DNA from: Pseudovibrio denitrificans JCM 12308
Lineage (GTDB): Bacteria; Pseudomonadota; Alphaproteobacteria; Rhizobiales; Stappiaceae
NCBI RefSeq assembly: GCF_001310815.1
Contig: NZ_BAZK01000021.1
Location: forward strand, 1 to 64,000
Reading direction: 5' to 3'
Length of the DNA: 64,000 nucleotides
Shown in pieces: positions 27,945 to 37,763 of this stretch. Below the pieces are notes generated by a model. It saw nothing but the letters and a program-made list of their open reading frames with translations, had not been told where the DNA came from and searched no databases. Each line of letters opens with the position of its first letter. The first letter of the stretch is position 1. Position numbers and translations under genes: made by a program.

Positions 27945-28886
27945 GGGCTGGTCTCGCATAAAGCAGATACAGGAAAACAAAGGAGCCAATCACGCCCAGA
28001 ACTGTGCCCACTGGAATTTCATAGGGAAAATGAATAAGTCGGCCAATCAGATCGCAGGTCAGCACGAGTAATGCACCGAGAACAGCCACCCAGGGCAAGC
28101 TCGCCCGCAGGTTATCTCCCATCATGCGCCTTGCAATGTTGGGCACGACCAGCCCGACAAACGGGATCATGCCGACAGTTACGACGATCAGAGACGTTGA
28201 GAGCGCCAGAATAAACAGACCAAGGATAACCACTTGTTTGTAGTTAAGACCCAGATTGATGCTGGCGTCTTTGCCCATGCCGATGATGGTGAACTGGTCG
28301 GCTACGATGTAAGTCAGTATTGCCAGAACCCCGCAGAGCCAAAGCAGTTCATAGCGGCCGCGCAGGATGCCTGAGAACTCGCCGCTCATCCATGTGCCCT
28401 GAAACTGGAGCATATCTGTCTGGAAGGCGATAAAGACGGTCAAGGCCTCCACAATGCCGGCGAAGATCAATCCAACAAGCGGCACAAGCAGAGGCGACGT
28501 CACAGGTAGTCGGGAGATCATTGCCAGAAAAACTGCCATTCCGATCATGGCAGTTGCAGCAGCCACAATCATCTTTACGATTAGAGGCTCGCCGGATAAA
28601 GCAATGTGACCAATAAGATACCGAGAGCTGCACTTTGAGCCGTTCCGACGCTGGATGGCTCAACAAAGCTGTTGCGTGCAAGCATTTGCATGACGGCGCC
28701 TGAGACCGCAAGCGATGCGCCAGTCAAAACCACGGCCAGTGTCCGTGGGATTCGGCTGATGAGAAAGAGGTCGGTATTTTGTGGGTCTTGCCACCAATCT
28801 GTGATGGAGACTTCCTGAACACCTACAAACAGGCTGAAGCAGCAAAGAGCGAACAGAGCGACGATGGCAACGCCGATGTTTTTCAT
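27934..28886 (-). CDS. Ferric-siderophore ABC permease (FecCD family), first subunit (apparent frameshift near 28583-28594)
   Basis: A permease of 317 residues once the frame is repaired. The first part (MKNIGVAIVALFALC...) has the FecCD blocks IPRTLAVVLTGASLAVSGAVMQ and NSFVEPSSVGTAQSAALGIL; the second has LLWLCGVLAILTYIVADQF and TVGMIPFVGLVVPNIARRM, then a normal end. One missing G or C in the CCGGCGAGCC stretch near 28590 splits it; repair gives continuous helices through LIVKMIVAAATAMIGM. The normal length after repair speaks for an intact gene. Confidence 0.83.
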
Positions 28887-28945
28887 GGGGCACCGAGAGA
28901 AAGGCTAGAGCTGAGCAACGTTTGCCCAGCTCCTGGCTATAGTGA

Positions 28946-29854
28946 TTATTTATTAAAGGCTTCGATCAGCTGCTCGAAGATGCGTGTGGTGGCCTGATAG
29001 CCGCCTTGAGCAATGTAGGTTGCAGCTGGATCAAGATAGATCACCTGCCCCTTCTTCCAGGCTGTTGTGGAGGTCACCAGTTCATTATCCAGAACCTGAC
29101 GTGCATTTTCAGCATCGCTGCCGATTGCTGTTGCGCGATCCATAACCAGTAGCCAATCCGGATTTGCCTTCTGGATGTATTCGAAGGAAATGGCTTCGCC
29201 GTGGGAGGCAACTGCAATTTCGGCCATTGCTGGCTCGATTTCCAGTTCATCGTGGAACCAGCCGAAACGTGATCCCGGACCAAAAACAGAAACCTTTGGA
29301 CCGTTGGTCAGAACAAAGAGCGCCTTGCCCTTGCCTTTAACCGCTGCTTTCACTTCATTCAGCAACTCATTGTATTTGCTTGTAAGTTCGGCAGCTTCTT
29401 TCTGCTTGTTGAAGACTTTGCCGTAAGCTTCCAGATGAGCAAGCAGCGTCTGGGACACCTCGGAGGCACTTGGGGTCATATCGATGGTTGGTGCAAGCTC
29501 AGAGAGTGGTTTCGCCTGCTTGCTAGAACGGCCACCAACAATGATCAGCTCTGGTTCCAGAGCGTTGATGGCTTCGAAATCCGGCTCAAAAAGGGTGCCG
29601 ATGACTTCAGCATTGGACTGTACGCCATCCAGATAATCAACGTACATTTTGTTGACCACGCCTGCAGGCTGCACGCCCAAGGCGTTCAGGTTGTCAACTG
29701 CGCCAATATCAAACACGACAAGGTTTTTGGGTGTTACAGTGACGTTGGCTTTGCCTGTTGCAGTGGTAATTTCTACCTGATCAGCAAGGGCTGGAGACGC
29801 GGCCATTGCGAGGCAAGCCAATGCAGCTACAGACCTTTTAACACGATGAAACAT
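28946..29854 (-). CDS. Periplasmic ferric-siderophore binding protein (FatB/CeuE-like)
   Basis: A 302-residue substrate-binding protein with a signal peptide ending PALA (no lipobox Cys). The first lobe has the family pattern KNLVVFDIGAVDNLNALGV and the long helix between lobes is present; INALEPELIIVGGRSSKQ is the usual conserved segment of this cluster. FatB/CeuE-type proteins carry ferric catecholates or their linear fragments to the inner-membrane permease. It begins the ABC operon. The esterase encoded upstream could supply hydrolysed siderophore to it. Confidence 0.88.
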   Translation of the reverse strand: MFHRVKRSVAALACLAMAASPALADQVEITTATGKANVTVTPKNLVVFDIGAVDNLNALGVQPAGVVNKMYVDYLDGVQSNAEVIGTLFEPDFEAINALEPELIIVGGRSSKQAKPLSELAPTIDMTPSASEVSQTLLAHLEAYGKVFNKQKEAAELTSKYNELLNEVKAAVKGKGKALFVLTNGPKVSVFGPGSRFGWFHDELEIEPAMAEIAVASHGEAISFEYIQKANPDWLLVMDRATAIGSDAENARQVLDNELVTSTTAWKKGQVIYLDPAATYIAQGGYQATTRIFEQLIEAFNK

Positions 29855-30005
29855 GTCTAACTCCGTTGGATAGATGTCTCATGGCTTGGCCGCAGCCTGG
29901 CTGTTGAGCTTTGTCTCTATCTAAAATCAAAACTAAAAGTTGTCCAACAATACCTGAGGGTTACACTCAGATTTTTATACAGGTGCATCTAAGTGTGATG
30001 TATGG

Positions 30006-31607
30006 CTACTTTCTTGCGGCGTTTCCAAGCAGGTGAATGAGGCCATCACTGAGGATGGTTTGCCATGAAAACAGATCATGTCCAGCAGCATATGTTTTCA
30101 TCTGAACTGGATAGCCTTTTGCCATCAGGACATCTCTAAGATGTTGATTGGAATAAAGGATACCGCGGTCTCTACCGCCGACTCCCTTCTCAAACAGCCC
30201 TGCACTCAGGAAAAATGCGATGTCCTGCTTTGGCTTGCTTGCAATGAGTTTGGCAACATAGTTCTCATCCCCTTCCTCTGAATACCAATAGGAGCCGGAC
30301 ATGGAGAGGACGTTTCCAAACTGCTGCGGATAGCGAAGGGCAACAGTGCTTGAAGCAAGACCGCCGTAGCTGGAGCCAGCCAAAATGGTTCTATCCGGTG
30401 ATGAAGACGTCCCTAACTGCTCTTCCACAAACGGGAGGAGAGTTTTGGCCATAAACTGCGCAAAATCCGCATTGTTCGGCAGTTCACTGGACCGTGCTTT
30501 ACCATCTATATGAGAGATGAAAACTGCAGCGAGTGGCGGGATTACGCCTTCCTCAACCATGTTATCCAGAATGACTGGGACTGAGATGCGACCGTTGTAA
30601 TGCTCTGCATCGAACATCAGCAGAAGCGGCGCAGTTTCTTTTGATATCTCGTAGCCTACCGAGCGGTAGATCCAGATATTACGTTTATTTTCAAGGAGCT
30701 GGCTCTCTATCACGTGTTTGGCCAGAGAGCCTTTTGCGGCGCCATTTTCTTGTATAAAACGACCTTTATCGGCTTCTGGCAAAAGAACCGTAGAGTGTTG
30801 ATTATATGGATCAATTGCGTCTGCAGGCCATGGATTTTTGTTGAATGGGTCCGCAGATAAAGTTGCAAGGATTGCTCTGCGGCGTTCCGTCCATGAGCCA
30901 GTAATCTGAGGAACGTCCTTTGCCAACTGATAGGACAATCGGGTTGTGTTGGGCACAACAAATGACTTGAACCAGACATCGCTGGTGCCAAGTCTTTCCA
31001 GTTCTTCGTGATTGCTGGTTGGGGCGCCTAACAAACGGACGGCGTTTTTTGCGTCTTTGGCCAGAAACGTCAGGATGCTGTTACCATCGCCTTGATCTTC
31101 AATGAGAGGTGTACCGGTTTCCGCCACATCCAACCAGAAATCATCGGAAGTACCACCAGTTTTCAGGTGCACAGCCAGTTTTGCAATGCGTGGGCTAAGG
31201 TATTCTTTTTGTGAGGAAACTTGCTCGCTGGCAGCTACCTTTCTCAAAACAGAAAGCGTGAACCGGCCTGTCTGAACAGCAGAAACTTTAAGATCCATCG
31301 GTTGCTCTCCGGCAACCAAAAGATATGGCGCTCTGCCGATGTTCTCGGAGATGAAGCGGCGTATGTGTTTGCCGGTTGTTCTTTCAACGCTGTCCAGATG
31401 AAAACTTCCGGATTGGGAGGACCAGCCGAGCTGAATGTAATCCCCCGGATCTGCCTGCAACTCAAACAACAGCTCCTGGCCCTGTTGAAGAGACACAGCT
31501 TCTGCTGCTGTTTCGGGGCTGAGGGAACGCGCTGCACTGCTCGGCACGACACTTTGTGAAATCATAAGAACCAACAGGCCTAGAAGAGTTTTCCTGAATG
31601 AAAACAT
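30006..31607 (-). CDS. Periplasmic siderophore esterase (Fes/IroE-like)
   Basis: A 533-residue protein with a signal peptide (MFSFRKTLLGLLVLMISQSV... cleaved after SSAA). The N-terminal ~200 residues resemble the lid domain of enterochelin esterases. The C-terminal half is an alpha/beta hydrolase with the nucleophile Ser in ILAGSSYGGLAS, a later YAAGHDLFSW His, and VFISHIDGKARSSELP matching the Fes-type oxyanion region. It should cut ester bonds of a tri-catecholate trilactone (enterobactin or salmochelin type) outside the cytoplasm, releasing iron or linear forms for the ABC importer. It lies 64 bases after the TonB receptor gene, probably in one operon. Confidence 0.8.
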   Translation of the reverse strand: MFSFRKTLLGLLVLMISQSVVPSSAARSLSPETAAEAVSLQQGQELLFELQADPGDYIQLGWSSQSGSFHLDSVERTTGKHIRRFISENIGRAPYLLVAGEQPMDLKVSAVQTGRFTLSVLRKVAASEQVSSQKEYLSPRIAKLAVHLKTGGTSDDFWLDVAETGTPLIEDQGDGNSILTFLAKDAKNAVRLLGAPTSNHEELERLGTSDVWFKSFVVPNTTRLSYQLAKDVPQITGSWTERRRAILATLSADPFNKNPWPADAIDPYNQHSTVLLPEADKGRFIQENGAAKGSLAKHVIESQLLENKRNIWIYRSVGYEISKETAPLLLMFDAEHYNGRISVPVILDNMVEEGVIPPLAAVFISHIDGKARSSELPNNADFAQFMAKTLLPFVEEQLGTSSSPDRTILAGSSYGGLASSTVALRYPQQFGNVLSMSGSYWYSEEGDENYVAKLIASKPKQDIAFFLSAGLFEKGVGGRDRGILYSNQHLRDVLMAKGYPVQMKTYAAGHDLFSWQTILSDGLIHLLGNAARK

Positions 31608-31671
31608 GATGGTACGCCTTTACACGAAAAGGTGGGCGACACCCACCTTCCCGTTTCAATATGCCAATCCG

Positions 31672-33707
31672 TTAGAAACGTGTGGTGCCGGAGATGAAGT
31701 AGCGGCGGCCATCGATGTTGAACTCATCCCAGTCCGTTTTGAGGATCTGATTATCTGCGATGTTCAGGACACCTGCCCGGAGAGTGAAGTTCTCGTTCAC
31801 ATCATACCGACCTGTAAAATCTGCGGTGACATAACCATCAACTTTGCGGGCGTAAGTCATATCTCCATTGGCAGGTACTGAGGTGTACTGTTCGCCTACA
31901 TAGTTGGCAGACAAGGCAAAACTCAGCTTTTCGTTAAAGGCGTAGTCCAGCTTGATGTTGGCAGAGTGTTCTGGCTGGAACGCCAGTGGAGCGTCGTTAG
32001 CGCTGGTGTTTTTTGCATCCAGATAGGTGTAGTTGGCGGAGACTGTCAGCTCATCGATTGGACGGACAGTCAGGTTCGCCTCTATCCCCATTGTACGGGC
32101 TTCTTCAATGTTCTCAAACTTGAAGATCGGCTTACCGTCAGAGGTCAATCCAACGTAGTTGGAGTATGTCTGAGCTACAGCTACATCAGCGGTTCGGGCT
32201 GGTGGAAATTGGATCATGTCTTTGATTGTGTTATGGAAACCTGTCAGGCCAGCACTCCACTTTGCCTGATCATATTTAAAGCCGACCTCGAAGCTGCTGC
32301 CAACTTCCGGGTTCAGATCTTCAGCGCCCTCCAGAAAACAATCCCCGCCACAGGAGACTTGTTTCCAGTTTGGAGACAACTGCAGAAGCGTTGGAGCTTT
32401 GAAGGACGAGGACCAGCCGCCTTTGAATGTGAGTGCGTCGGTGAAGTGGTAGACGCCGTAAACGCGAGGGCTGGCGTTCCAGCCAAATTTTTCGTGTTTG
32501 TCGAGGCGGCCGCCGAGGGTGAGCTCGAAACTATCTGTGATTTCAAGGCGATCTTCGATGAAGGCTGCGGCTTGCCAGATGGAGCTGTCAGAGCCGCCTT
32601 CGCCTGTCAGAACGAACTTATCTTCGAGGGATTGATGTTGATAAGTCGCGCCCACGGTGAGGAAGTTTGGCACGAGCAGATCAGCGTCAAAATTGACTTT
32701 ACCATCTCCTGTGAAGTTGTAGGCGGTGTTCGGCATGTCTTCACCAGCGGCGTTGCCGTGTCCATAGGAGTTCTCGATCCGGTCCCCGAAAGCACGCAGT
32801 TCGGTCTCACCAAACTCGTAGGAGCCGTGGTGGGTTATGCCCCCAGAAACCCGGTCCAGTGTTGTCTTGTCGTGTGTGCGTTTGCTGTAACCTGCGTTAA
32901 AATCGAGAGAATTTTCCTCATTCACATCCCAGGTCACAGTCGTATCGATATACTTGTTATCGCTCTTGGCGAAGCTGCGTTGGCTCCCCCACTCGGACTA
33001 TCCGGGTTCAGACTGCCTGAATCCTGACGACGGAAATCCCAGCTGCCATAGGTGCGCATGAAGAGTTTGTCCTTCAGCAACGGGCCGGAGACATTGAATC
33101 CTGTGCGGCCATAATCACCGGATTTGCGGTCTTCCTGAAGGGTATACTCGGTGGTAAGTGAGCCGTGCCATTCCTCCGTTTCCTTCTTTGTGATGATGTT
33201 GACCACACCGCCAATGGCATCTGAACCATAGAGTGAAGACATGGGACCGCGAACGATTTCAATGCGTTCGACGGCTTCCAGTGGGACCCAGCCTGAATCG
33301 TAGTCGTTGCCGCGGAAAGCGTTTGGGGCGGAGGTGACGCGTTTTCCATCGATCAGGAAGAGCGTGTAATTCTCATTCAAGCCGCGGATCTGCACCTTGC
33401 TCTGGTTGCCTGCTCTGTTGAATGTGAGGCCCTCCACACTTTCCAGCAGGGAACGAACATCCTTAGCGCCCTGATTTTCCAGGTCTTCTGCGGTGATAAC
33501 CGAGATGCTGGCCGGAGCATTCTTGTAGGTCACTTCAGAGGCCGAGGCTGTGACGACCACCTCATCCAGCAAGTTATTCTCCTGCGCGACAGCCGCTGTT
33601 GAGCAAGTCAGCGCCGTTGACATCAATAAGAGATTTAGTGCGTTGGTTTGCGTTTTTTTGCAGAAAAGGCCGTTCTTAAGTGCTTTTTCAACGCCGCGGC
33701 TGGTCAT
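31672..33707 (-). CDS. TonB-dependent catecholate siderophore receptor (apparent frameshift near 32985-32990)
   Basis: An outer-membrane receptor of about 678 residues after repair. It has a signal peptide ending AVAQ, a TonB-box-like segment (DEVVVTAS), and a plug domain with ISVITAEDLENQGAKDV, IRGLNENYTLFLIDGKRV and RIEIVRGPMSSLYGSDAIGG, then a long barrel ending in Phe (ISGTTRF). A G run (GGGGG at 32985-32990 on the other strand as CCCCC) seems one base short; repair reads SGGSQRSFAKSDNKYIDTTV. Start ATG 33707 has GGAGA eight bases upstream. The plug resembles FepA/CirA-type receptors, in line with the esterase and FatB-like genes that follow. Confidence 0.85.
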
Positions 33708-33826
33708 CGAGACATTCTCCAATCCTGTCCGCGCGGCAGCACAGCACCATGAGCGCCTGCGGGGATAACAAGCACTTTGGGCACCTCATTCAGAGATGTT
33801 GGTTAGCTGGAAGGTCGCGCTGGACT

Positions 33827-33846
33827 AACTTCAATCATACGAAGTT
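33827..33846. promoter_or_regulatory. Inverted repeat in the receptor/AraC divergent promoter region
   Basis: AACTTC (33827-33832) and GAAGTT (33841-33846) form an inverted repeat with an eight-base spacer, between the divergently read receptor and AraC-type regulator genes. A likely place for regulator binding, unproven. Confidence 0.35.
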
Positions 33847-33878
33847 TTAAACTTGACTTCAAAACTCATAATATATTT

Positions 33879-34829
33879 ATGAGGGGGTGTTCGTCGATTG
33901 GAAATGCATTGGCGTGTGCGCCAAAAACATCTTCATGCGCGCCAATGAAAAGTCAGGGGGCATTTTCGGTGCAGATTGCGCAGCAGATTCGAGTCAAAGT
34001 TCTGGATGAGACCATGGGGCATCATGCGCATGATAGTCTGGTGGAGCTCTCACCCATTTTTCAGATCTTCATTTATCTGGAAGGACAGCAGCAGTTTTAC
34101 ATTGATGATGTCTATTTTGATCTGGATGCGGGCAATCGAAATGCACCCAAACCTCAGGCGCTGCTTTTTAACCTGAAAAAGAGCGCTAATCTGCGTTTGA
34201 AACCGAGTGAAGCGGGGCATTCTCTGCGCAAAGTTGGCATAGCGGCACAGCCGGACTGGTTTGGGTCTCTTGGGCTGGCGTCCCCTGCTCTTTCTGAGGA
34301 GCTGCGCAGCTTCATGAACGGGCATTTGAACTACTTCATCTGGCAACCGGATGAGCAGATGGTGGAATGCGCTGCTCGTGTTCTTTCCATGAGCTCTGAG
34401 GGCTGTGATGAGATTGGCGGTTTGCAGCGCCAGGCGGAAGCTTTGGGCCTTCTGGCGCAAACTTGCGCGCATTTACGCGGGGCTGTGCAAGCAGAAGCGC
34501 AGGAAGATGACACGAAACTGCGGATCAAAGGCCTGAAGGTTCGTGAGTACCTGCTGGAGCATTTGGGAGAAGACCTCTCTATTGAACGAATTTCCAAAGA
34601 GACGGGCCTCAGCAAGCGCAGCATTCAGCGGCATTTCAAAGAAAAGTACAATCTGACGGTCTCCGATTTCATCCGCAAACAGCGCCTGGAAAAAGCAAGA
34701 CAGGCAATCAACAAGGGCGGCGTTACGGTTGCGGAAGCGGCGTATATGGCTGGCTATAACAGCCCGTCCAGCTTCAGCAATGCGTTTAAACGGGTCTATG
34801 GCTCTGCGCCTAAAAACTGGCGGGCGTGA
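33879..34829 (+). CDS. AraC-family transcriptional regulator
   Basis: A 316-residue regulator. The C-terminal ~100 residues are an AraC/XylS DNA-binding domain with two HTHs: LSIERISKETGLSKRSIQRH, then VTVAEAAYMAGYNSPSSFSNAF and the closing YGSAPKNWRA. The N-terminal ~200 residues would be the effector domain. No clear ribosome binding site stands before ATG 33879, and ATG 33945 is an alternative start. Divergent from the siderophore receptor gene, it is a PchR/YbtA-style candidate activator that senses ferric siderophore and turns on the receptor, esterase and ABC genes. Confidence 0.85.
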   Translation: MRGCSSIGNALACAPKTSSCAPMKSQGAFSVQIAQQIRVKVLDETMGHHAHDSLVELSPIFQIFIYLEGQQQFYIDDVYFDLDAGNRNAPKPQALLFNLKKSANLRLKPSEAGHSLRKVGIAAQPDWFGSLGLASPALSEELRSFMNGHLNYFIWQPDEQMVECAARVLSMSSEGCDEIGGLQRQAEALGLLAQTCAHLRGAVQAEAQEDDTKLRIKGLKVREYLLEHLGEDLSIERISKETGLSKRSIQRHFKEKYNLTVSDFIRKQRLEKARQAINKGGVTVAEAAYMAGYNSPSSFSNAFKRVYGSAPKNWRA

Positions 34830-34863
34830 GAGCAAAAACATGCGCCGCAAGTGCATTTGTGAA

Positions 34864-34908
34864 ATTGCTAATCACTTGCAATTGCTAAGATAATTCTGTT
34901 GCAATTGA
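34864..34908. promoter_or_regulatory. Repeats in the ferritin promoter region
   Basis: ATTGCTAA occurs at 34864-34871 and 34881-34888, 17 bases apart, and TTGCAATTG occurs at 34877-34885 and again near 34900-34908. These spaced copies, 70-110 bases before the ferritin start, look like operator half-sites, perhaps for an iron regulator. Confidence 0.4.
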
Positions 34909-34975
34909 CTTTGGTCAAGGCGATTAGTTTGTAGCTTTTCAAATCTGTCTCCACGAATTTTGATTGGAGATTGTG

Positions 34976-35470
34976 ATGAAACTGAACACAAAAGTTGCTG
35001 ACGCCCTGAACCAGCAGATCAATGCTGAGCTGAGCGCATCCTACGTTTATCTTGCTGTGGCTGCCTATTTTGACTCTTGCGAACTGCCAGGCTTTGCAAA
35101 GTGGTTCCGCCTTCATTCCAAGGAAGAAACCGAGCACGCCATGCGTATCTACGACTTCATCGTCAAGCGCGATTCCCGCGTGACGCTGGAAGGCATTTCC
35201 GCTCCGACTGTTGAATTTGATTCAGCTCAAGCTGCGATTGAACTGGCTATGAAAATGGAAGTGAAAGTAACAGAGCAGATCCACGCTCTGTTCGATCTTG
35301 CCCATGAGGAAAAAGAGTACGGCACTCAAAACATGCTGCATTGGTTCCTGGAAGAACAGATTGAAGAGGAAGATCTGTTCCGCCGCGTTCTTGACCAGGT
35401 TAAAGCAGCTGGTGATGACCGTTGGCACCTGCTGACACTCGACGATCAGATGGGTCAGCGCCAAGCTTAA
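34976..35470 (+). CDS. ftnA: Non-haem ferritin
   Basis: A 164-residue four-helix ferritin that stores iron in a 24-subunit shell. Ferroxidase residues are visible: E in NAELSASYVYLA, ExxH in SKEETEHAMRI, then E in FEEQ-equivalent HWFLEEQIEEEDLF. ATG 34976 follows GGAGA by five bases; an upstream TTG at 34964 is less likely. It stands alone between the AraC gene and a strong terminator, with repeats in its promoter. Its place next to the siderophore uptake genes fits storage of newly imported iron. Confidence 0.92.
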   Translation: MKLNTKVADALNQQINAELSASYVYLAVAAYFDSCELPGFAKWFRLHSKEETEHAMRIYDFIVKRDSRVTLEGISAPTVEFDSAQAAIELAMKMEVKVTEQIHALFDLAHEEKEYGTQNMLHWFLEEQIEEEDLFRRVLDQVKAAGDDRWHLLTLDDQMGQRQA

Positions 35471-35486
35471 TCCTCTTTGTTTTTAT

Positions 35487-35521
35487 GAGCCCCTGCCAAG
35501 CGATTAGTGGGGGCTTTTTTT
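35487..35521 (+). terminator. Rho-independent terminator of the ferritin gene
   Basis: AGCCCC (35488-35493) pairs with GGGGCT (35510-35515), followed by seven T. Confidence 0.88.
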
Positions 35522-35665
35522 GTGCCTTTGGTCAGCCTGTTGCGTTTAGCACCTGTTAGAATTGCCAGATACACACAGGTGCGATTCAGCACAAAATACC
35601 TACTAACATATTGATTTAAATAAAGAAGGGAGATCTTCACTTCCTTCACTGCAACTTCACCTATT

Positions 35666-35683
35666 TAGATGCACTTGCATCTA
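35666..35683. promoter_or_regulatory. Palindromic operator candidate before the second TonB receptor
   Basis: TAGATGCA-CT-TGCATCTA is a perfect eight-base inverted repeat with a two-base centre, about 100 bases before the receptor start. The half-site TGCATCTA also occurs at 29984-29991 before the siderophore binding protein gene. A shared regulator, possibly of iron supply, is plausible. Confidence 0.5.
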
Positions 35684-35781
35684 TAATTTCCTTCCCATAT
35701 ACCCACGCGAATAAACATGAGTAATTTTCTCATATTTGATTCGCCGTAGGTAATACGGCCAATATGTGGGTGGGGACCATA

Positions 35782-37728
35782 ATGAAGAAACTTCGGTGGC
35801 GTTTGCTTGTTTCCGTTTGTGTTTTAAACGGTGCTTATTTTTCTACCGGGGCTGCAGCGCAAGATAGCGTAGATGCCAGCGAAGAGCTGGATCCTGTTGT
35901 TGTTTACAGTTTCAACAATGACCGTTTTGCAGTGGCTGCAGACAGAAACACCTCAATCTACGTTTCCAGACAGGCGATTGAAGCGGCAGAGATGGGCACT
36001 CTGCGGGATGTGTTTGCTGAAGACGCCTCTGTGACTGTTGGCGGCGGTATTCCGATTGCCCAAAAGATCTTCGTCAATGGTGTGGACGCGCTCAACCTGA
36101 ACATGACCATTGAAGGGGCAATGCAGAACAACCGCGCCTTCCACCATGTGACAGCCAATGCCATTGATCCTGCTTTGTTGCGCGCCGTGCGTGTGGACGC
36201 AGGTATCGCGGCTGCAGATTCCGGTCCAAATGCACTGGGCGGTTCTATCGCCTTCCAGCTGATTGATGCGCTGGACTTGCTGGAAGATGGTGAGACCATG
36301 GGCGGCAAAGCCACGCTGAGCTTTGACACAAACGGCAACACGTTCTCTCAAGCCTTGACTGGTTTTGCTGAACATAACGGCTTTGATATTCTCGCCTTTG
36401 CCAAGAACGCAAAAGGACAGGATTACACCTCAGGCGGCGACTGGGAAATCCCGGGTACCGGCGCAAACCTGCAAACCGGCCTTCTCAAAGGTGGTTACAC
36501 TTCTGACACCGGGCACCGGTTTGAGGTTTCCGGTATGATGTTGAAGGACAAGGAAGAGCGGCCACATCGCGCGAATATTGGCTCTCTGACGAGAAAACCT
36601 AATGATACTATTAGGCTCTATGACACTTTGCGTAAGAGCTTCTCATTCCGTTATGAGCATCTTGAGCCGACCGATCTTTATGATCCCGAGGTGGTTTTGG
36701 GTTTCAGCGAGAACAACATTGATGTTCCTGTGCCGTATGGAAGTAAAGGCACCTCCAACACACTAAACGGCAAAGTCGCAAACACTTTCCATTTCGGTGA
36801 AGATATTGGTTTCACAACCGGCTTCGACTTTTATAGAAAGACGGCGAATTATGAAGATCCGTCCTCTGATTTAGAAGAGGTTGCGACTAATTTCGGTGGT
36901 TTCGGACAAGTACGTTGGACCCCCTTGTCGGCATTAAAGCTCTCAGCGGGCCTGCGTCTGGATCATCAGCGGTTTGAAGGTCTTGGAGATTTTGATACTT
37001 CTGTAACAGGGCTCAGCGGTAACGGGTCTGCATCCTATGAAGTCTTGGAAGGGCTCAAACTTAAAGCTGGTTACGCCACTGTTTTTGGTGGGATCGCTCT
37101 GGAAGACAATTATGTTTTCAACCCATCCTGGGATTACTCCGGCATTAAACCATCACGTTCTCACAATGTGACCACTGGATTTGAGTTTGAACGTTCCGGC
37201 TTCTTGCTTTCAGGTGAAGTTTTCAGGACCGACATTAGTGATGCTCGCTCAGGAGACAACAATGTCGACGTTCTTACCGAAGGCTTCAACTTGGCTGCGG
37301 GCTACAAATGGAGCTCGGGGACAGCAAAAATCACCTATTCCAACACTCGAGTGGAAGTTGATGGTGATGCAGCTGATACCTATATTGCACAGGACTTTGC
37401 CGCACCACTTGGGCAAGTTATTGCATTCAACATTTCCCATAGGTTGGAAGAGTATGATCTGACAGTTGGCGGAGATGTTCAGGCTGCTTTGGATTATGAC
37501 ACCGGATCTGGCGATTCCAACAGAACGATAGACGGTTACGCGGTTGTTGGGTTGTTCGCAGAGTATCAACCTGAACAGATTGACGGTCTGAAGCTGCGCT
37601 TTGAAGCGAACAATATCTTCGATGAAGATTACTCAGACCGTGGCACCTATGGTGGTGACTATCAGACAGTGAACACCCTAAAAGAACCAGGCCGGTCTTT
37701 CAGCCTAACGGCGAACTACAAATTTTAA
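35782..37728 (+). CDS. TonB-dependent outer-membrane receptor
   Basis: A 648-residue receptor. Signal peptide MKKLRWRLLVSVCVLNGAYF... ends near GAAAQ. The plug has ELDPVVVYSFNNDRF, TLRDVFAEDASVTVGGG, QKIFVNGVDALNLN and SGPNALGGSIAFQL; the barrel ends with NYKF, a terminal Phe for BAM insertion. The plug pattern differs from the siderophore receptor above and is closer to haem- or unknown-ligand receptors. ATG 35782 follows GGGGA; the frame start at 35764 is less likely. It stands alone behind a palindrome and ends at a strong terminator, convergent with a MarR-type gene. Confidence 0.85.
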   Translation: MKKLRWRLLVSVCVLNGAYFSTGAAAQDSVDASEELDPVVVYSFNNDRFAVAADRNTSIYVSRQAIEAAEMGTLRDVFAEDASVTVGGGIPIAQKIFVNGVDALNLNMTIEGAMQNNRAFHHVTANAIDPALLRAVRVDAGIAAADSGPNALGGSIAFQLIDALDLLEDGETMGGKATLSFDTNGNTFSQALTGFAEHNGFDILAFAKNAKGQDYTSGGDWEIPGTGANLQTGLLKGGYTSDTGHRFEVSGMMLKDKEERPHRANIGSLTRKPNDTIRLYDTLRKSFSFRYEHLEPTDLYDPEVVLGFSENNIDVPVPYGSKGTSNTLNGKVANTFHFGEDIGFTTGFDFYRKTANYEDPSSDLEEVATNFGGFGQVRWTPLSALKLSAGLRLDHQRFEGLGDFDTSVTGLSGNGSASYEVLEGLKLKAGYATVFGGIALEDNYVFNPSWDYSGIKPSRSHNVTTGFEFERSGFLLSGEVFRTDISDARSGDNNVDVLTEGFNLAAGYKWSSGTAKITYSNTRVEVDGDAADTYIAQDFAAPLGQVIAFNISHRLEEYDLTVGGDVQAALDYDTGSGDSNRTIDGYAVVGLFAEYQPEQIDGLKLRFEANNIFDEDYSDRGTYGGDYQTVNTLKEPGRSFSLTANYKF

Positions 37729-37737
37729 AATGAATTT

Positions 37738-37763
37738 GGGCCGCTGCTGAGCGGCCCTTTTTT
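37738..37763 (+). terminator. Rho-independent terminator
   Basis: GGGCCGCT (37738-37745) pairs with AGCGGCCC (37750-37757) around GCTG, followed by six T. It ends the TonB receptor transcript; it also abuts the facing MarR gene. Confidence 0.9.

Noticed and set aside
31966-33027. A 353-codon plus-strand frame opposite the TonB receptor
   Set aside because: Antisense to barrel and plug motifs of the receptor; composition is Cys-rich and unlike a real protein.
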